Shown here: positions 11,355 through 24,521 of the stretch, piece by piece
How positions within the stretch are numbered: position 1 is the stretch's first letter
Layout: each line of letters opens with the position of its first letter
Assembly (NCBI RefSeq): GCF_047511655.1
Contig: NC_133398.1
Location: forward strand, 39,685,638-39,749,637
DNA from: Castor canadensis
Taxonomy: Eukaryota > Chordata > Mammalia > Rodentia > Castoridae
DNA length: 64,000 bases
Direction: 5' to 3'
The notes under the pieces: model-generated
The model's input: the letters and a program-made list of their open reading frames with translations, nothing else
Database searches by the model: none
Told to the model about the DNA's origin: nothing
Position numbers and translations under genes: made by a program

Positions 11355-11545
11355 AAGCAGGATGCTGGTGGCTCATGCCTGTAATCCTAGCTACTCAGGA
11401 GGCAGAGATCAGGAGGATAGCGGTTTGAAGCCAGCCCAGGCAAATAGTTCACAAGACTCTACCCCAAAAACAACCCTTCATAAAAAAGAGATGGTGGAGT
11501 GGTTCAAGGTGTAGGCTCAGAGTTCAAACCCCAGTACTGAAAAAA
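11355..11545 (+). mobile_element. B1-ID dimeric SINE, complete
   Basis: B1 half GGATGCTGGTGGCTCATGCC through GCCCAGGCAAATAGTTCACA, linker AACAACCCTTCATAAAAAAG, then a shortened ID half GGTGGAGTGGTTCAAGGTGT with AGTTCAAACCCCAGTACTG. Confidence 0.9.
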
Positions 11546-11749
11546 AGAAAAAGGGTGTCGTTTTGATTCTACTGTATTTCATTAATCTCTGATCTAATTC
11601 CCATGATTTCCTTCTTTCTACCTTATTTTGGTTTGGTTTTCTTCTTCCAATCCCTTGAGATGAAAGCTTAGCTCTTAATATATACTGAAATATGTTCATT
11701 TAAAGGTATAGCTTTTCCTCTAAGAACAACTTTAGCTATTTCACAATTT

Positions 11750-11945
11750 TGTTTTTGGTTTGAACATGGGGTTTTGCACTTGCAAAGCAGGTACTCTACT
11801 ACTTGAGCCACACCTCCAGTCCACTTTGCTCTGGTTATTTTGGAGATGGGATCTCTCACACTATTTTCCCAGGCTGGCCTCAAACCATGACCATCAACAT
11901 CCCAAGTAACTAGGATTACAGGCATAAACCATGGGTGGGGGTCTG
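11750..11945 (-). mobile_element. B1-ID dimeric SINE
   Basis: On +: ID half GGTTTGAACATGGGGTTTTG to CTTGAGCCACACCTCCAGTC, then B1 half with CTGGCCTCAAACCATGACC and CTAGGATTACAGGC. Confidence 0.85.
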
Positions 11946-12159
11946 GCTTTTTAGAATGGAAAGCTTCAAGCAGAAGTAAAGAGACTAGTATAATGAACAT
12001 CTGTAACCATCATCTAACTCCCATAATTATCAGCACCTCTCCAACGTTTTTCATTCCACCCAGTCCACACCCAGTCCTACATTATTTTGAAGCAGATCAC
12101 TGGCATCATATTTCATTTGAAAACATAAACATAGTACTCTTCTTAAACACACGTTAATT

Positions 12160-12222
12160 TAACTCAGGACCTCACGATTGGTAGGCAGGCACTCTACTAC
12201 TTGAGCCACTGTACCAACCATT
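12160..12222 (-). mobile_element. ID-half SINE fragment flanked by a target duplication
   Basis: A short ID-like piece sits between two copies of AAACACACGTTAATTTAA (from about 12,146 and 12,224). This is a target-site duplication that proves a retrotransposed insert of roughly 60 bases. Confidence 0.75.
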
Positions 12223-12324
12223 TAAACACACGTTAATTTAAAATAAGCAATGAAATTCCTTAATTCCAAATATTTAGTCACCATTCAAAATCTTCCAATT
12301 GTTCCTTATGTTTTATATTTTCTT

Positions 12325-12612
12325 TTATTATTTTGCAGTACTGGGGTTTGAACTCAAGGCCTTGTGCTCTTAGGTACTCTATCCCTTTTGCTTTCATTAT
12401 TTGGAGATAGGGTCTCATGTTTACTCTTGAGCCTGCCTGGGCTGCCATCTTCCTACTTACACTTTCCAACATAGCTGGGATGACAGATGCACATCACCGT
12501 GCCCTACTTACTGGTTGAAATGGGGTCTCACTAACTTTTGCCTGGGTTGGCTTGGAACTTTGATCTCTGCCTCTGAGTAGCTAGAATTATGTGAGCCACC
12601 ATGCTTGGCTTA
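12325..12612 (-). mobile_element. Composite ID plus two B1 units
   Basis: On +: GTACTGGGGTTTGAACTCAA (ID part), then one B1 with CATAGCTGGGATGACAG and a second with GAGTAGCTAGAATTATG. Same three-unit layout as 1,508-1,843. Confidence 0.75.
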
Positions 12613-12689
12613 TTCATGGTTTTTAAAAACCAGAATCCTAGCCTCTTCTCAAAAAATATTTTCACTGGGTATAGAGCTTAAATTTTGCA

Positions 12690-12772
12690 TTTTTTTCCAG
12701 TGCTGGGGATCAAACCCAGGGTCTCATACATGCCATGTAAGTACTCTTACACTGAGCTACAACCCCAGCCCA
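12690..12772 (-). mobile_element. ID SINE
   Basis: GTGCTGGGGATCAAACCCAG to ACTGAGCTACAACCCCAGCC: a well-preserved reverse ID. Confidence 0.85.
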
Positions 12773-12929
12773 AATTTTGCAGTTATTTTTCTTTTCATAC
12801 TTCAAAAATATAATTTCAATATCTATTGGCTTCTATTATTTCTGACGAGAAGTCATGTGTCACTTTAATTGCAACTTTTTTAAAAGGTAATGCATCTTTT
12901 TCTCTTCTGGTTGCTTTTTTGGAAAAAAA

Positions 12930-14830
<1,901 letters not shown>

Positions 14831-15029
14831 AGTGCCTACCCGCCAGTGCCTATGATTAGGAGAGAAATCAGTGAAAGGTACTGGCCCACAGCTCAGGTGG
14901 GAGGGGTGGTGGGGAGGAGTGGCACTCAGGAAAGCCACTTTGCTGAAGCAGCTTTTGCAGGAGCCATCAATAATGGCCCTCCGCCCACTCACACAAAAGA
15001 GCCTCTGGCTGCTTTAAGACTTTGTCACT

Positions 15030-15451
15030 GGTTTTAAGCAGCTTTACTATGATATGGTCAGGTATAGACTTCTTCCTATTTATCCTAGTTGGATTTCTAG
15101 AATCTGTGGCTTGATGTCTTTTTTCTGTTTTGGAATGTTCTCAGCCATTAACCCTTCAAGTTTTGTTTCTATTCCATTCTCTCTCTCTCTCTTCTGTCTT
15201 ATTGGAACTTGAATTATGCATGTGTTTGAACTTCTCATCACACCCCTTATACATCATTTCCTCTCTTCTGTATTTTCCATACTTTTGTCTCTGTGCACCT
15301 ATTTCTGATTAATTTTCCAATTCATGAATTCTCTCTTTAGCTTGTCAAATGAACTGGTAAACCTAGATGTGATTTCTTATTAAAGATTATTAAATTTTTA
15401 GTTCTTGACTTTCCATTTAAATCTTTTTTATTGTTTCCAAACCTGTTGAAG
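15030..15451 (-). mobile_element. Ancient L1 ORF1-region fragment
   Basis: On +, GTTTTGGAATGTTCTCAGCC, CATTCTCTCTCTCTCTCTTC and AATTCATGAATTCTCTCTTT resemble the reverse complement of old L1 ORF1 sequence. The full-length L1 of this window has a comparable block near 36,240-36,330. Confidence 0.5.
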
Positions 15452-15675
15452 CTTTTTTTTTTTTTTTTTTTTTGTGGGACTGGGGTTTGAACTCAGGGCT
15501 TCACACTTGCAAAGCAGGTGCTCTACCACTTTATACCTCCAGTCCATTTTGCTCTGGTTATTTTGGAGATGGGAGTCTCATGAACTATTTTCCCAAGCTG
15601 GCCTCGAGCCACAATTCTCCCAAACTCAGCCTCTCAAGTAGCTAGGATTATAGGTGTGAGCCACTGGTGCCAGTC
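15452..15675 (-). mobile_element. B1-ID dimeric SINE
   Basis: T-rich tail, then GACTGGGGTTTGAACTCAGG (ID half) and GCTAGGATTATAGGTGTGAG (B1 half). Confidence 0.9.
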
Positions 15676-15726
15676 CTCTTTTGAAATTCTTAATCTTGCT
15701 TTTGAACATGATAAACATAGCTCCTT

Positions 15727-15945
15727 TTTTTTTTTGGCAGTACTGGGGTTTCAACTCTGGGTCTTATGCTTGCTAGGCAAGCACTCTACCACTTGAGTCA
15801 CACCACCAGCCCTGTTTAGTGCTGGGGTTTTCTTGAGATAGGGTCTCTTGAACTATTTGCCTGAACTGGTTTTAAATTGTGATCCTCCTGACCTCTGTCT
15901 CCTGACTAGCTAGGATTACAGGCATGAGCCACCTGCTCCCTGCTC
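15727..15945 (-). mobile_element. B1-ID dimeric SINE
   Basis: GTACTGGGGTTTCAACTCTG to CTAGGATTACAGGCATGAGC. Same orientation as its neighbour 50 bases away. Confidence 0.9.
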
Positions 15946-17555
15946 AGCCTTTATTATCTAACCGCTACTCACTTCTGTTTATTTCTCTTTTCATTCCTAA
16001 ATCATCCTTGACCCTAGACCAAGGCCCTATCTTCTTTTACCTTTTTTGATGCTCCTGAGTGAACTTCCTGCCACCAAGGCTACCAGCTTCCTGCCCCTTC
16101 TACATGAAGCTACCAGAGTCATTTCAGATTAATTATGTGCCAGGTACTATTCTAGGAGTGAGGGACCCTAAAATGGAAATTTAAAAATGTCACTCTCCCA
16201 CTCAGTAACACCTCTCAGCTCCCTCATTTTTCTCTGGGCTTAGTTTCTAGTCTGAAACTCCACTGTCACTTCCCCCCTCGTTTCCCTTCCCAGGCAGGCT
16301 GAGATAAGGCTGTGGGGTAAGGGTGACTTGTTTGGGAAAGAGATGCTTGGGTTGGGAAAAGAGGAACCTCTGGGTGTCACACATTATCTACTCAGACCAG
16401 GCCAGCTGTCTTAGTGGCACTCTGGGCTGAGGGAAGGTTCTGTTTCCCTTGACTGAGGGCCCTTGGGGCAGCCAGACGCCAGTTCCAGGGAGACAAAGGT
16501 AGGAGCAGCCATCAGCATTGGGCTGTGCCAGGACCTTTGTTTCAAACTTGGGAGAGGCTTCAGATTTCATCCTTTTTTTCTGAGAACTGTGAATATGCCA
16601 CGTGGGCACCACAGTGGCCAGAGTCAACAAGAAAAACAAAACCCGGCGGAGGAGGGGGCAACCTAACTACCTTAAGTCACGGGACTGTGGTGTGTGTGCG
16701 TCAAAGTTTCTGTCACATGATTGTATGTTTCTGTATATGTGTTTCTTATCTGCTCAGGTGAATGCCCCTATATCCCTGTGTGTGCACCTCTCCATATTGT
16801 GTGCTCTGAAGGAGAAGAGAGGACAGTCTGCACTGTGTCCAATATCCATGAATTTCTGTATGCCTGCCTGTGCTGTGTGTCTGTATATCTGCATCTCTGT
16901 TTGCCTTCTGTATCTAGATATATCTGATGTGTTTTTGTGTGTATGTGTGTCTATGCTTATATATTTATGTTATTTGCCTCTAAATTCCATGATTTCCTCC
17001 CTGTCATGTCTTGAATCATGTCATTAGTAATAAAGGCTCTATCTCAGAAGTCTCAAAGTCCAGTGTTTTGGGCTCTGAAATACACTTATCTTCAGTTCTT
17101 TCACACTCGGACTCACCAAACCTGTCTTCTACCTTACTGAGGTCTCCAGCCCTCACAGCCCAGCAGTTCTCTCCTTGGCACCCTTATCAATGTCCTAACC
17201 TCCTCCTATCACTGTGCTCTCCTCCTACTGCACCCACTTAAGATTTAGAGCCTGCAGCCACAGCTGGGTATTCCTCAACCTGATCAAACCGAGTTCCTTT
17301 TCCTATTTATACTATTCCTTTATCCAGCTGCACCATCTTTCCCCACCCCAAGTGCTATAGTCTGAACACAAAGACCTCACCTCATACCACCTCAGAGAAA
17401 AAACCCTGAGGTTTATGGGTGCGGACTTCCTCTGTTTCCTGTCCCCTCCTACCTACCACTATGACTATAGTGGCACCTATTCTCACCTCCTTTCCTGCAT
17501 TGTGGTATTCTTCCTCACATTGAAGTCTATATACTCCAGAAAAACCCCATCTCAG
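15946..17555. other. Intergenic sequence with a MIR remnant
   Basis: A short reverse MIR piece (TTATGTGCCAGGTACTATTC) lies at 16,133-16,165. A TG-rich, low-complexity stretch lies at about 16,690-16,980 and accounts for the cysteine- and serine-rich open frames there. No gene recognised. Confidence 0.4.
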
Positions 17556-17559
17556 CCTG

Positions 17560-17640
17560 GGAATGTGACTCAAAGGTAGAGTACTTGCCTAACATGTACA
17601 AGGCCCTGGGTTTGATCCCTGGCACTGAAAAAAAAAACCC
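17560..17640 (+). mobile_element. ID SINE
   Basis: GCCTGGGAATGTGACTCAAA to GGGTTTGATCCCTGGCACTG with an A tail. Confidence 0.85.
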
Positions 17641-17694
17641 ATCTCAGATCTTTTTCATAAGTACCCCCTTGATTAAAAAAAAAAAGTTTGACAG

Positions 17695-17835
17695 AATAGC
17701 CAAGTGCAGTAGCACATACCTGTAATTCCAAGACTTGGGAGGCTGAGGCAGGAGAATTGAGTTAGAGGCCAGCCTGGGCTACAGAGTGAGACCTTGTCTC
17801 AAAAAAAAAAAAAAAAAAAAAAAAGAAAACCAAAA
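17695..17835 (+). mobile_element. B1 SINE with long A tail
   Basis: GCCAAGTGCAGTAGCACATA to GAGTGAGACCTTGTCTCAAA, followed by a run of about 24 A's. Confidence 0.9.
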
Positions 17836-18197
17836 AAAAGACAGAATCCCAATCCTTTGTTTGAGACATGAAAGAATCCTTTACCACCCAACGTTGTACC
17901 CTTTTTAGAAACAGCTAGATTGAGTTAGATCATATGATGTGCTTGTCCTGTATCTCAGTTCTGTGTCTCTCTTTCCTCATCTGCAAACTCGTCCCTGCCA
18001 TGTAGAATTTTTGTGAGGAAGAAAAGTAGTGAGAAGCCCAGAGAGCATCCTGGTGGCTTTTTTGCTTTTTACAGCTGTTTTCATTATTTTCTCTGCAGCT
18101 TGGCTTTCTCTACTTCCCAGTCATGTAACAGAAAGTGACAACTCACAACTCTTTAGCATTTCAAGCTGTTTAGAAATAGAATATTTTGGCTCCACTT
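17836..18197. other. Intergenic sequence, nothing recognised
   Basis: No exon or RNA gene seen. Confidence 0.4.
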
Positions 18198-18408
18198 TTT
18201 TTTTTTTTGTTGCAGTACTGGGTGGGGCTTGAACTCAAGGCCTACAACTTGAGTTATTCCACCCGACCCCCTCCTTTTTTTGTGATGGGTTTTTTCGAGA
18301 TGGGGTCTTACAAACTATTTGCCTAGGCTGGCTTCGAACCGAGATCCTCCTGATCTCTGCCTGAGTATCTAGGATTACAGGTGAGAGCCACCAGTGCCCA
18401 GCTTGGCT
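18198..18408 (-). mobile_element. B1-ID dimeric SINE
   Basis: GTACTGGGTGGGGCTTGAAC, the linker TTTTTTTGTGATGGGTTTTT and CTAGGATTACAGGTGAGAGC. Confidence 0.9.
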
Positions 18409-19194
18409 CTACTTCTTAATATCCAGAAGAGAGAATCCAATCAGCTTACCTTAACTCAGTGTCCACCGACAGGCCATTCAGACAGCTGGCAAAACATGAT
18501 TTTTGGTGACCCACTCCTGGGGTAGATAGAGCACCACAGGGAGAAAGGGGAATCGTGAGCTTACCAGACACCCCCAAAACTGTTCATTTTGATTGCCATT
18601 AGAGAAATGGAGCACTCCTTGCTGTTCTAAGTGAGGAATAATATGGGGAATAAGAGTGGAACCTTCACCTCAATTTAGTTAAAAGGAAGGCCAGGCACTC
18701 CAGATATATAAGTTTAGATCTTATTCTGTGCCCCAGAGTCCCTGGACATTCTAGGAAAATAATCTGTCAGGCAAAAAGACAATCATACTGGGAAATCCCT
18801 ATAGGGAAAGTACAGGAAGCTGCTGGGGCAAATTGTGACCCAATCCTGCAGATTCTGTTTGCATAGGTCCCAGATCAAAGGTGTGCTAAGGGAAGCCTCT
18901 GGAAACCACAAGTGCTAACAAGACATAGTATGGGGAATTCACCTCCTGTCTGAGCCCCAGCCTTGTGGCAAGAACCCTTTGTGTGTAAATAAAGGAAGTG
19001 CTGGCCATATGCTCCATTGTGGCTTTGTGACACAGAGGCCAAATTGGGATTCCAGGGGTCAAGACAAAGTGGAAGACCACAGGAGGACCAGCCCTGGCAG
19101 CACTTGAGTAGGGAAAGAAAAGAGTACTCCCTCACTCCAAAACTGACTGACTAATAGTACTTATTTTCTCCTTGTGTTAAGAAATATAAATAAC
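18409..19194. other. Intergenic sequence, nothing recognised
   Basis: Unassigned sequence. Two overlapping - strand frames near 18,875-19,135 have no known relatives that I recognise. Confidence 0.35.
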
Positions 19195-19402
19195 AAGCCA
19201 GGTGTTGGTGGCTCACGCCTGTAATCTTAGCTACTCAGGAGGCAGAGACCAGGAGGATCATGGTTCAAAGCCAACCCGGGGAAATAGTTCCTCAAGACCC
19301 TATCTCGAAAAACCCATCACACACACACAAAAAGGGCTGGTGGAGTGGTTTAAGGTGTAGGCCCTGAGTTCAAGCCCCAGTACTGCAAAAAAAAAAAAAA
19401 GG
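19195..19402 (+). mobile_element. B1-ID dimeric SINE, complete and well preserved
   Basis: Reference copy for this window. B1 half: GCCAGGTGTTGGTGGCTCAC to CCTATCTCGAAAAACCCATC. ID half: GGGCTGGTGGAGTGGTTTAA to AAGCCCCAGTACTGC, then poly(A). The B1 half derives from 7SL RNA and the ID half from a tRNA; the family has no coding capacity and depends on LINE-1. Flanks GAAATATAAATAA and GAAATATAAATAA form a perfect target duplication. Confidence 0.95.
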
Positions 19403-19449
19403 AAAGAAATATAAATAATAGAAGGGCTTTGATGTCTTAATAAATAATA

Positions 19450-19685
19450 ATGATAGCAGACTTTTATTTAGTGCTTACTATACATTAGACACTGTTCTAA
19501 GTGTTTTATTAATTTATTTAATCTTTATAAATAAAATACTATCATAAGCCTTATTTTACAAACAAGGGGACCAAGGCACAGAGAAGTTAAGCAATTTGCC
19601 TAAAGTTACAGGGCCGGTAGGTGGTATAGATGTAATTCCAATCCAGGTAATTTGTGATCTTAACCACTCTCAATACTGCTGTTCT
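19450..19685 (-). mobile_element. MIR element, long
   Basis: Reverse MIR with AGTGCTTACTATACATTAGA, CACAGAGAAGTTAAGCAATT and GATCTTAACCACTCTCAATA. It is one of the most complete MIRs here. Confidence 0.85.
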
Positions 19686-19689
19686 AACT

Positions 19690-21130
19690 TCACTGGTATT
19701 ATTTAGGCTCTTTTGAGAGGAGAAAATAGAACCTCCTACAAGCTACTTCAAGAGAAGCAGGGTAGAAGTGGGGCTAAAGGTGGAAGCTATGTAAATCTAA
19801 AAACAGGCCCCACAGAGCAGCCTGGCATTAGGAGCCTGGAAATGAAAGTTCTCTGGGACTCAAAGGTCACTCCAGAATCCTCAGCAACAAGGTGGAGGCA
19901 AGGCTCCCCTTTCCAGTGTGCCTCTACTAACACCATTCACTTATTTCATGTTCCCCTTGTATACGTACTCACTGCTTTTCCTTCCCGCAGCTCAGTATCT
20001 TTTCTCTCTCAGCTAAAGCTGTCCTCTGCTTCTTTCCTACACATCTTTAGCCTCTGGGCTCCCCCCTCAGGACATTTTAGCACCTGTTCCTGAATGCTTG
20101 GTCTCCTCCCATTTTCAAGGTTATTCTGATGCAGAGAGAATAACTGAGTGGCTCAACTCATCTTTTTGAGCCAGTGCAGTCATAAGATGTCGGTCAGCCT
20201 ATAGTTCATCTGCTCTTGGGTCTGGTATCTACCTCTAGTCTATCTGCTGGGACTAGTGGGGGGATTGAAGTCACACAGTATAAAACTTGGTGACCTACAG
20301 TAGCCCTCTGAGGCTGTGCTGTGGGTGAGGTGGTTTTCGTAGAAGGAGCATTAAACAGACATGTGTCATACAGCTCCTATCCCAGGCTAAAACTATTCTC
20401 TATGCCTGGTGACATCAGTTCCATGCCCTTGCCTTCCTAGGAGGGCTTCTCCCTTCTGCTTCCTTCTACTTCCATAGGCCTGGGAACCTTCTTGCTTGCC
20501 TAGTCCAGCGAGGACAGTATCTGTAGCCATTGGTATGGACATTGATTGAAGAAGGAAGGAAGACACAGGACTCAGCAGAACTGATATTTTTCAAGTTTAA
20601 GACTCCCTTACTGTGATTTGGTTGTGGCCTTTCAGTTCCTCTGCTCTACTTTCCAGTCTATGATAGTACTCTTCAGTGTCCCCTACCAGCCTCACAGAAC
20701 AGACTATGAAGACAAACATTCCACCTTCTCCATCTCCTCTTTCTTGCCAGATGATCTGCTGTGTATGGATGCTTAGGAAAATGGTCCCTTCCACATCCTA
20801 GAGGGTGCAGGTACTGTCAGGCTAACTATGGTAATTCTGTGCTCATCAGTGATGGCTTCAACTTGACAAAGCCCATATGAGGCTGCCTTGGCTAATGTAT
20901 CAGCAGAAGTGGAGGGACTTCTGGGAAAGGTTTTTGTCCCTGACAGAAATTATCCCATGACTCTGGGGTCAGGGACACATTGCAATCTCTAAAGGGAACA
21001 GGCTTGTTCTTTGGGAGTTAGAAGAAAACATATTGTTTCAGATTGGAACAGGTGGCTTTCTCCATGTAGGTATATAAAAAAGATGAGGGTCCTTTGTCAT
21101 GTGGGAAGTGTCATGTCCTGCCATGGTAGA
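19690..21130. other. Intergenic sequence, nothing recognised
   Basis: A + frame of 126 codons (19,713-20,093) is the longest. It has low-complexity composition, no domain and no supporting splice sites. I do not call it a gene. Confidence 0.35.
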
Positions 21131-21228
21131 CTTTTTTTTTTTTTTTGGTGGTACTAGGGTTTGAACTCAGGGCCTGGCACTTTGCTAGGCAGGTGCTCTA
21201 CCACTTGAGCCACTCCACTAGCCCCATG
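21131..21228 (-). mobile_element. ID-half SINE with target duplication
   Basis: GTACTAGGGTTTGAACTCAG to TTGAGCCACTCCACTAGCCC, flanked by CCATGGTAGACTT on both sides: a perfect 13-bp target duplication around a SINE made only of the ID half. Confidence 0.9.
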
Positions 21229-22569
21229 GTAGACTTGTGTGATGATTTTTCTCTAGATTTTTGCCTTACCATATTAGGTGATAAGGAGGTAAAGCCAACC
21301 TTTCATCCCTACTTTGACACTCAACTATTGACTCTGCCTTCTACTTCCTTTGTCCATGGAATCAAGGATTTCTCTCCCCTTCTTAACCAGATAAGACCTC
21401 TGAAGACTTGGCTTAGGTAGTTTTTCTGTGGCTGTCCTGCCATCTGCTGGATTAAGGAGATGGAAGATGAACTTCTGATATGTGAACTTCTGGAAGAGGC
21501 AACTTTCTGGAAAGGGACTGTGATCAGGAAACCAAATTTCCTTCAGGGATCATTCTTAGGCATTTTTTCTGTAGAAATCATGTCTAGGAAGCTATAACCC
21601 AGCCTCTGAGTATGGTATGGGAAGATTTCTGGGAAATATAACTCTCTGGTTTAGAGGTTAGAAGTTGTGTGTATGTGTGTATGCTTGTTTGACTTTCTTT
21701 TCTTTTTTCCAAGACCGGGTCTCCCTTTGTAGCCCAGGCTGGCTTGGAATTCCCAATCCTCCTTTCTCAGCTTCCTAACTGCTGGGATAACAGATGTTCA
21801 CCACCCAGTCAAGTCTGAGTTTCTTTATCCATATATGGATGCAAAGATGTAAAAGAGAGACCTCATTTATCTAGTGTTAAAATTTTCCTAGACAAATTGA
21901 TCTTTAACAATTGACAGCTTATCAACTTGCTAACAAGGGATGAACAAAGAGACAAAAGCTTCTGCTTTTGGATACTGAAACGGCAAGGAAATTCATGAAT
22001 TATATAGTTAGGTTACTTACATAAGCAACTAGTTGAGGGGGAAAAAATCCCTTCATATCCAGGTAAAGATTGGTTTTAGGACAGGGATATACCTCACCTG
22101 CTTAGTATATGTGAGGCCCTGGATTCAATCTCTAGTACCAGCCCTCCCCCACAATTTTTTTTTTGCAGTTTCATTACATATGGTAACAAATGTCATAATC
22201 CACTCTGTTATTATAGAGAAACAAGGATGAGGAAGGCAGGGGCACTGGCTGTCAATCAAGAGATTAAAAGTCCAATACATCTCTTAAACATATTACATTT
22301 CTTAGATTGTAAGCAAAGAATGAGGAGACAGCTGTGGCTGCCAATGATAGCAATAAAGTTTCATTTCTCAAGGTGGTGTCTGTGATCTGATTGACATAGA
22401 TTAATAAACCACAGGCACAGAGGCAGATAACAAATTCTGACGACAGCAAGTGGTGCAGACAGAATAGTTCCTGTCCCCCTATTTCATATCCTCACTTTCT
22501 CTTTTCTTTTGTTAGAGGCAATTTTTTTCTCTGAAATTAGAAGAGTGGTTGGTGGGGATTGAATTTTTT
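21229..22569. other. Intergenic sequence with a B1 and an ID element
   Basis: A reverse B1 lies at 21,695-21,815 (GGGTCTCCCTTTGTAGCCCA to GCTGGGATAACAG). A + ID remnant lies at 22,075-22,160 (GAGGCCCTGGATTCAATCTC). The rest is unassigned. Confidence 0.6.
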
Positions 22570-22920
22570 TTAACTTTTTTTTTTTTTTTTTGCAATACAG
22601 GGGTTTGAACTCAAGGCCTCACATTTGCTAGACAGGCTGTCTTACTACTTGAGCCACTCCACTAGCACTTTTTTTGTGATGGGTTTTTTCAAGATAGAAT
22701 CTCATAAACTACTTCAGAGCTGGCTGTGAACTTTGATCTTTCTGATCTCTGCCTTCTGAGTAGTTAGGTTTGGGGACTGAATTTTTGCACATAAAATTTT
22801 GCACCTTTAAGCTCTGTAACCTTACTTGTGGAAGGTTCTTTTTTTGATGATGGGGGTTGAACTTGGGGCTTGCACATGCTAAACCCTCACTGTGCTGCTG
22901 AGCTGTATCTCTAAGTCCTT
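22570..22920 (-). mobile_element. B1-ID dimeric SINE followed by an ID SINE
   Basis: 22,570-22,775 is a dimer (GGGGTTTGAACTCAAGGCCT to GTAGTTAGG). 22,836-22,920 is a separate ID (TGATGGGGGTTGAACTTGGG to GAGCTGTATCTCTAAGTCC). Confidence 0.8.
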
Positions 22921-23760
22921 CAAATTTTTTTTTAAAATTAATTTTTACATGCTTATGAAAAAAGTTTGGATGATGCAGAAAAATAAAGAGAATAAATATT
23001 AGCCCAAATCCTATTATCTAGATAGTATTTGGTGAACATTATTCCAAATAGCCCTTATGGATACATACAAGTAGGAGATTAGATGGATAGGTAGATAGAT
23101 GGATCGGGTTCATAATACTTTTTCTGAAAATCTTGAGGTCAGGTATGTTTTAGAATTTGGAATATTTTATATTTTGGAGTGTTAATAAGTAGGTATATAT
23201 ATTATGTATCATATAATATCTCCCAGCAGTATCTAGGGCATACTCCGTAATCAAATATACTAACATTTTTGCATATGAACATTCACACTAAGAGTTATTT
23301 GAAAGCACACAGGGACTGGGATGTAAATCAGTGGTAGAGCACTTGCCTAGTACGTGCTGCAAGGCCTCAGGGTCTACCCTGAGTTCTGGAAAAAAACAAA
23401 CCCAAAACCAAAAACCAGAAACAAAGCCCCCCAAACAAAAACAAAAGAGTAAAATGACTTCATTGTTTTTCCCTTTCTTATGTGCTGGGGATTTAACCCA
23501 GAGCCACATGTATGTTCTATCACTGAGCTATACCTCGAACCCCGAATAGCCTCACTTAAGTTCAGGGCAGATGTTGCTTTCAAATACTTTATAAAATGAC
23601 TTTGATTTCACAGCTTTTTAGATTTCAGGATTACAGGCAAGGAATTGTGGACCTGCATTTTCATAAAATAGGATCATGTAATACATACTGTTTTAAAGAG
23701 AAAAAATAATTATTTTAATAATACCTATAATTGACTGAATAAAAGTAATTGATGTGAAAC
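22921..23760. other. Intergenic sequence with two ID elements of opposite orientation
   Basis: ID on + at 23,310-23,400 (GGGACTGGGATGTAAATCAG) and ID on - at 23,478-23,545 (GCTGGGGATTTAACCCAGAG). A degraded old repeat, possibly a DNA transposon, may flank them (TAGAATTTGGAATATTTTAT); its family is not identified. Confidence 0.5.
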
Positions 23761-23764
23761 CACA

Positions 23765-24031
23765 CAAATTGCTGAATTTTACATGACGTTTTTTAAAATT
23801 TATTTTTTTAATAGCATATATTCATTGTACAGGGGTGATTCACTGCAACAATTCCAAATAGCCTTACATTGTATAGTGATTAGATGGCCCCCACCATTTC
23901 TTCCCTTCAACCCCCTCTCCATCCCATTTAAAACAGCTGGAAAAGGCTTCATCGTTCTATTTCATATATATGCTAAGCCCATCAACCATATTCACTCACT
24001 TTCATCTCCTCCATTCACTCTCCCCACTCCA
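23765..24031 (-). mobile_element. Older L1 3' UTR fragment
   Basis: CATATATTCATTGTACAGGG, CAACAATTCCAAATAGCC and a pyrimidine-rich end (CTCTCCATCCCATTTAAAAC) resemble a reversed rodent L1 3' end. Moderate call. Confidence 0.5.
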
Positions 24032-24258
24032 TTTTTTTTTTTTTTTTGGTGGTTGTACTGAAGTTTGAACTCAGGGCCTCACACTTGCTCAGCAGGTACT
24101 CTACCACTTGGGTCACTCCACCAGCCCTTTTTTGTGCTAGCTATTTTTGAGATAGGGTCTCACAAACTATTTGCCTGGGTTGGCTTCAAACCAAGATCCT
24201 CCTGATCTCTGCCTCCTGAGTAGCTAGGATTATAAGCGTGAGCCATGGGCACCTGGCT
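24032..24258 (-). mobile_element. B1-ID dimeric SINE
   Basis: GTTGTACTGAAGTTTGAACT to GCTAGGATTATAAGCGTGAG. Confidence 0.9.
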
Positions 24259-24289
24259 ATTTGTTTTTGTGGTTTTTATTTCATTTATT

Positions 24290-24400
24290 TATTTTTTGAG
24301 ACAGGGTCTCACTATGCAGCCCAGGCTAGCCTCAAACTCTTAATCCTCCTGTCTCCTGAGTGCTGGGATTACAATACAAGCATGTACCACCATGCGTGGT
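24290..24400 (-). mobile_element. B1 SINE joined to a U6 copy
   Basis: GAGACAGGGTCTCACTATGC to TGTACCACCATGCGTGG. Its 5' end abuts, through an A-rich linker, the 3' end of the U6 copy next door in the same orientation. Confidence 0.85.
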
Positions 24401-24418
24401 ATGTCTTTTTCTTTTTTT

Positions 24419-24521
24419 AAAACATGGAATGATTCACAAATTTGCGTATCATCCTTGTGCAGGGATCATGCTAGTCTCTGTATCGTTCCGATTTTAGTAT
24501 ATGTGCTGTCAAAGCGAGCAC
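24419..24521 (-). pseudogene. U6 snRNA pseudogene
   Basis: Reading the - strand from 24,521: GTGCTCGCTTTGACAGCACA, ACTAAAATCGGAACGATACA, CTAGCATGATCCCTGCACAA, then GATGATACGCAAATT. This covers nearly the whole U6 RNA, with substitutions (CGGCAG to TGACAG) and a small deletion before the AGCATG part. U6 is the catalytic-core snRNA of the spliceosome. The changes and A-rich 3' sequence mark a retrotransposed dead copy. I did not see a U6-type upstream promoter. Confidence 0.9.

Noticed and set aside
24419-24521. Functional U6 snRNA gene
   Set aside because: Several substitutions and a deletion in otherwise invariant parts, an A-rich 3' end and no visible upstream promoter elements.
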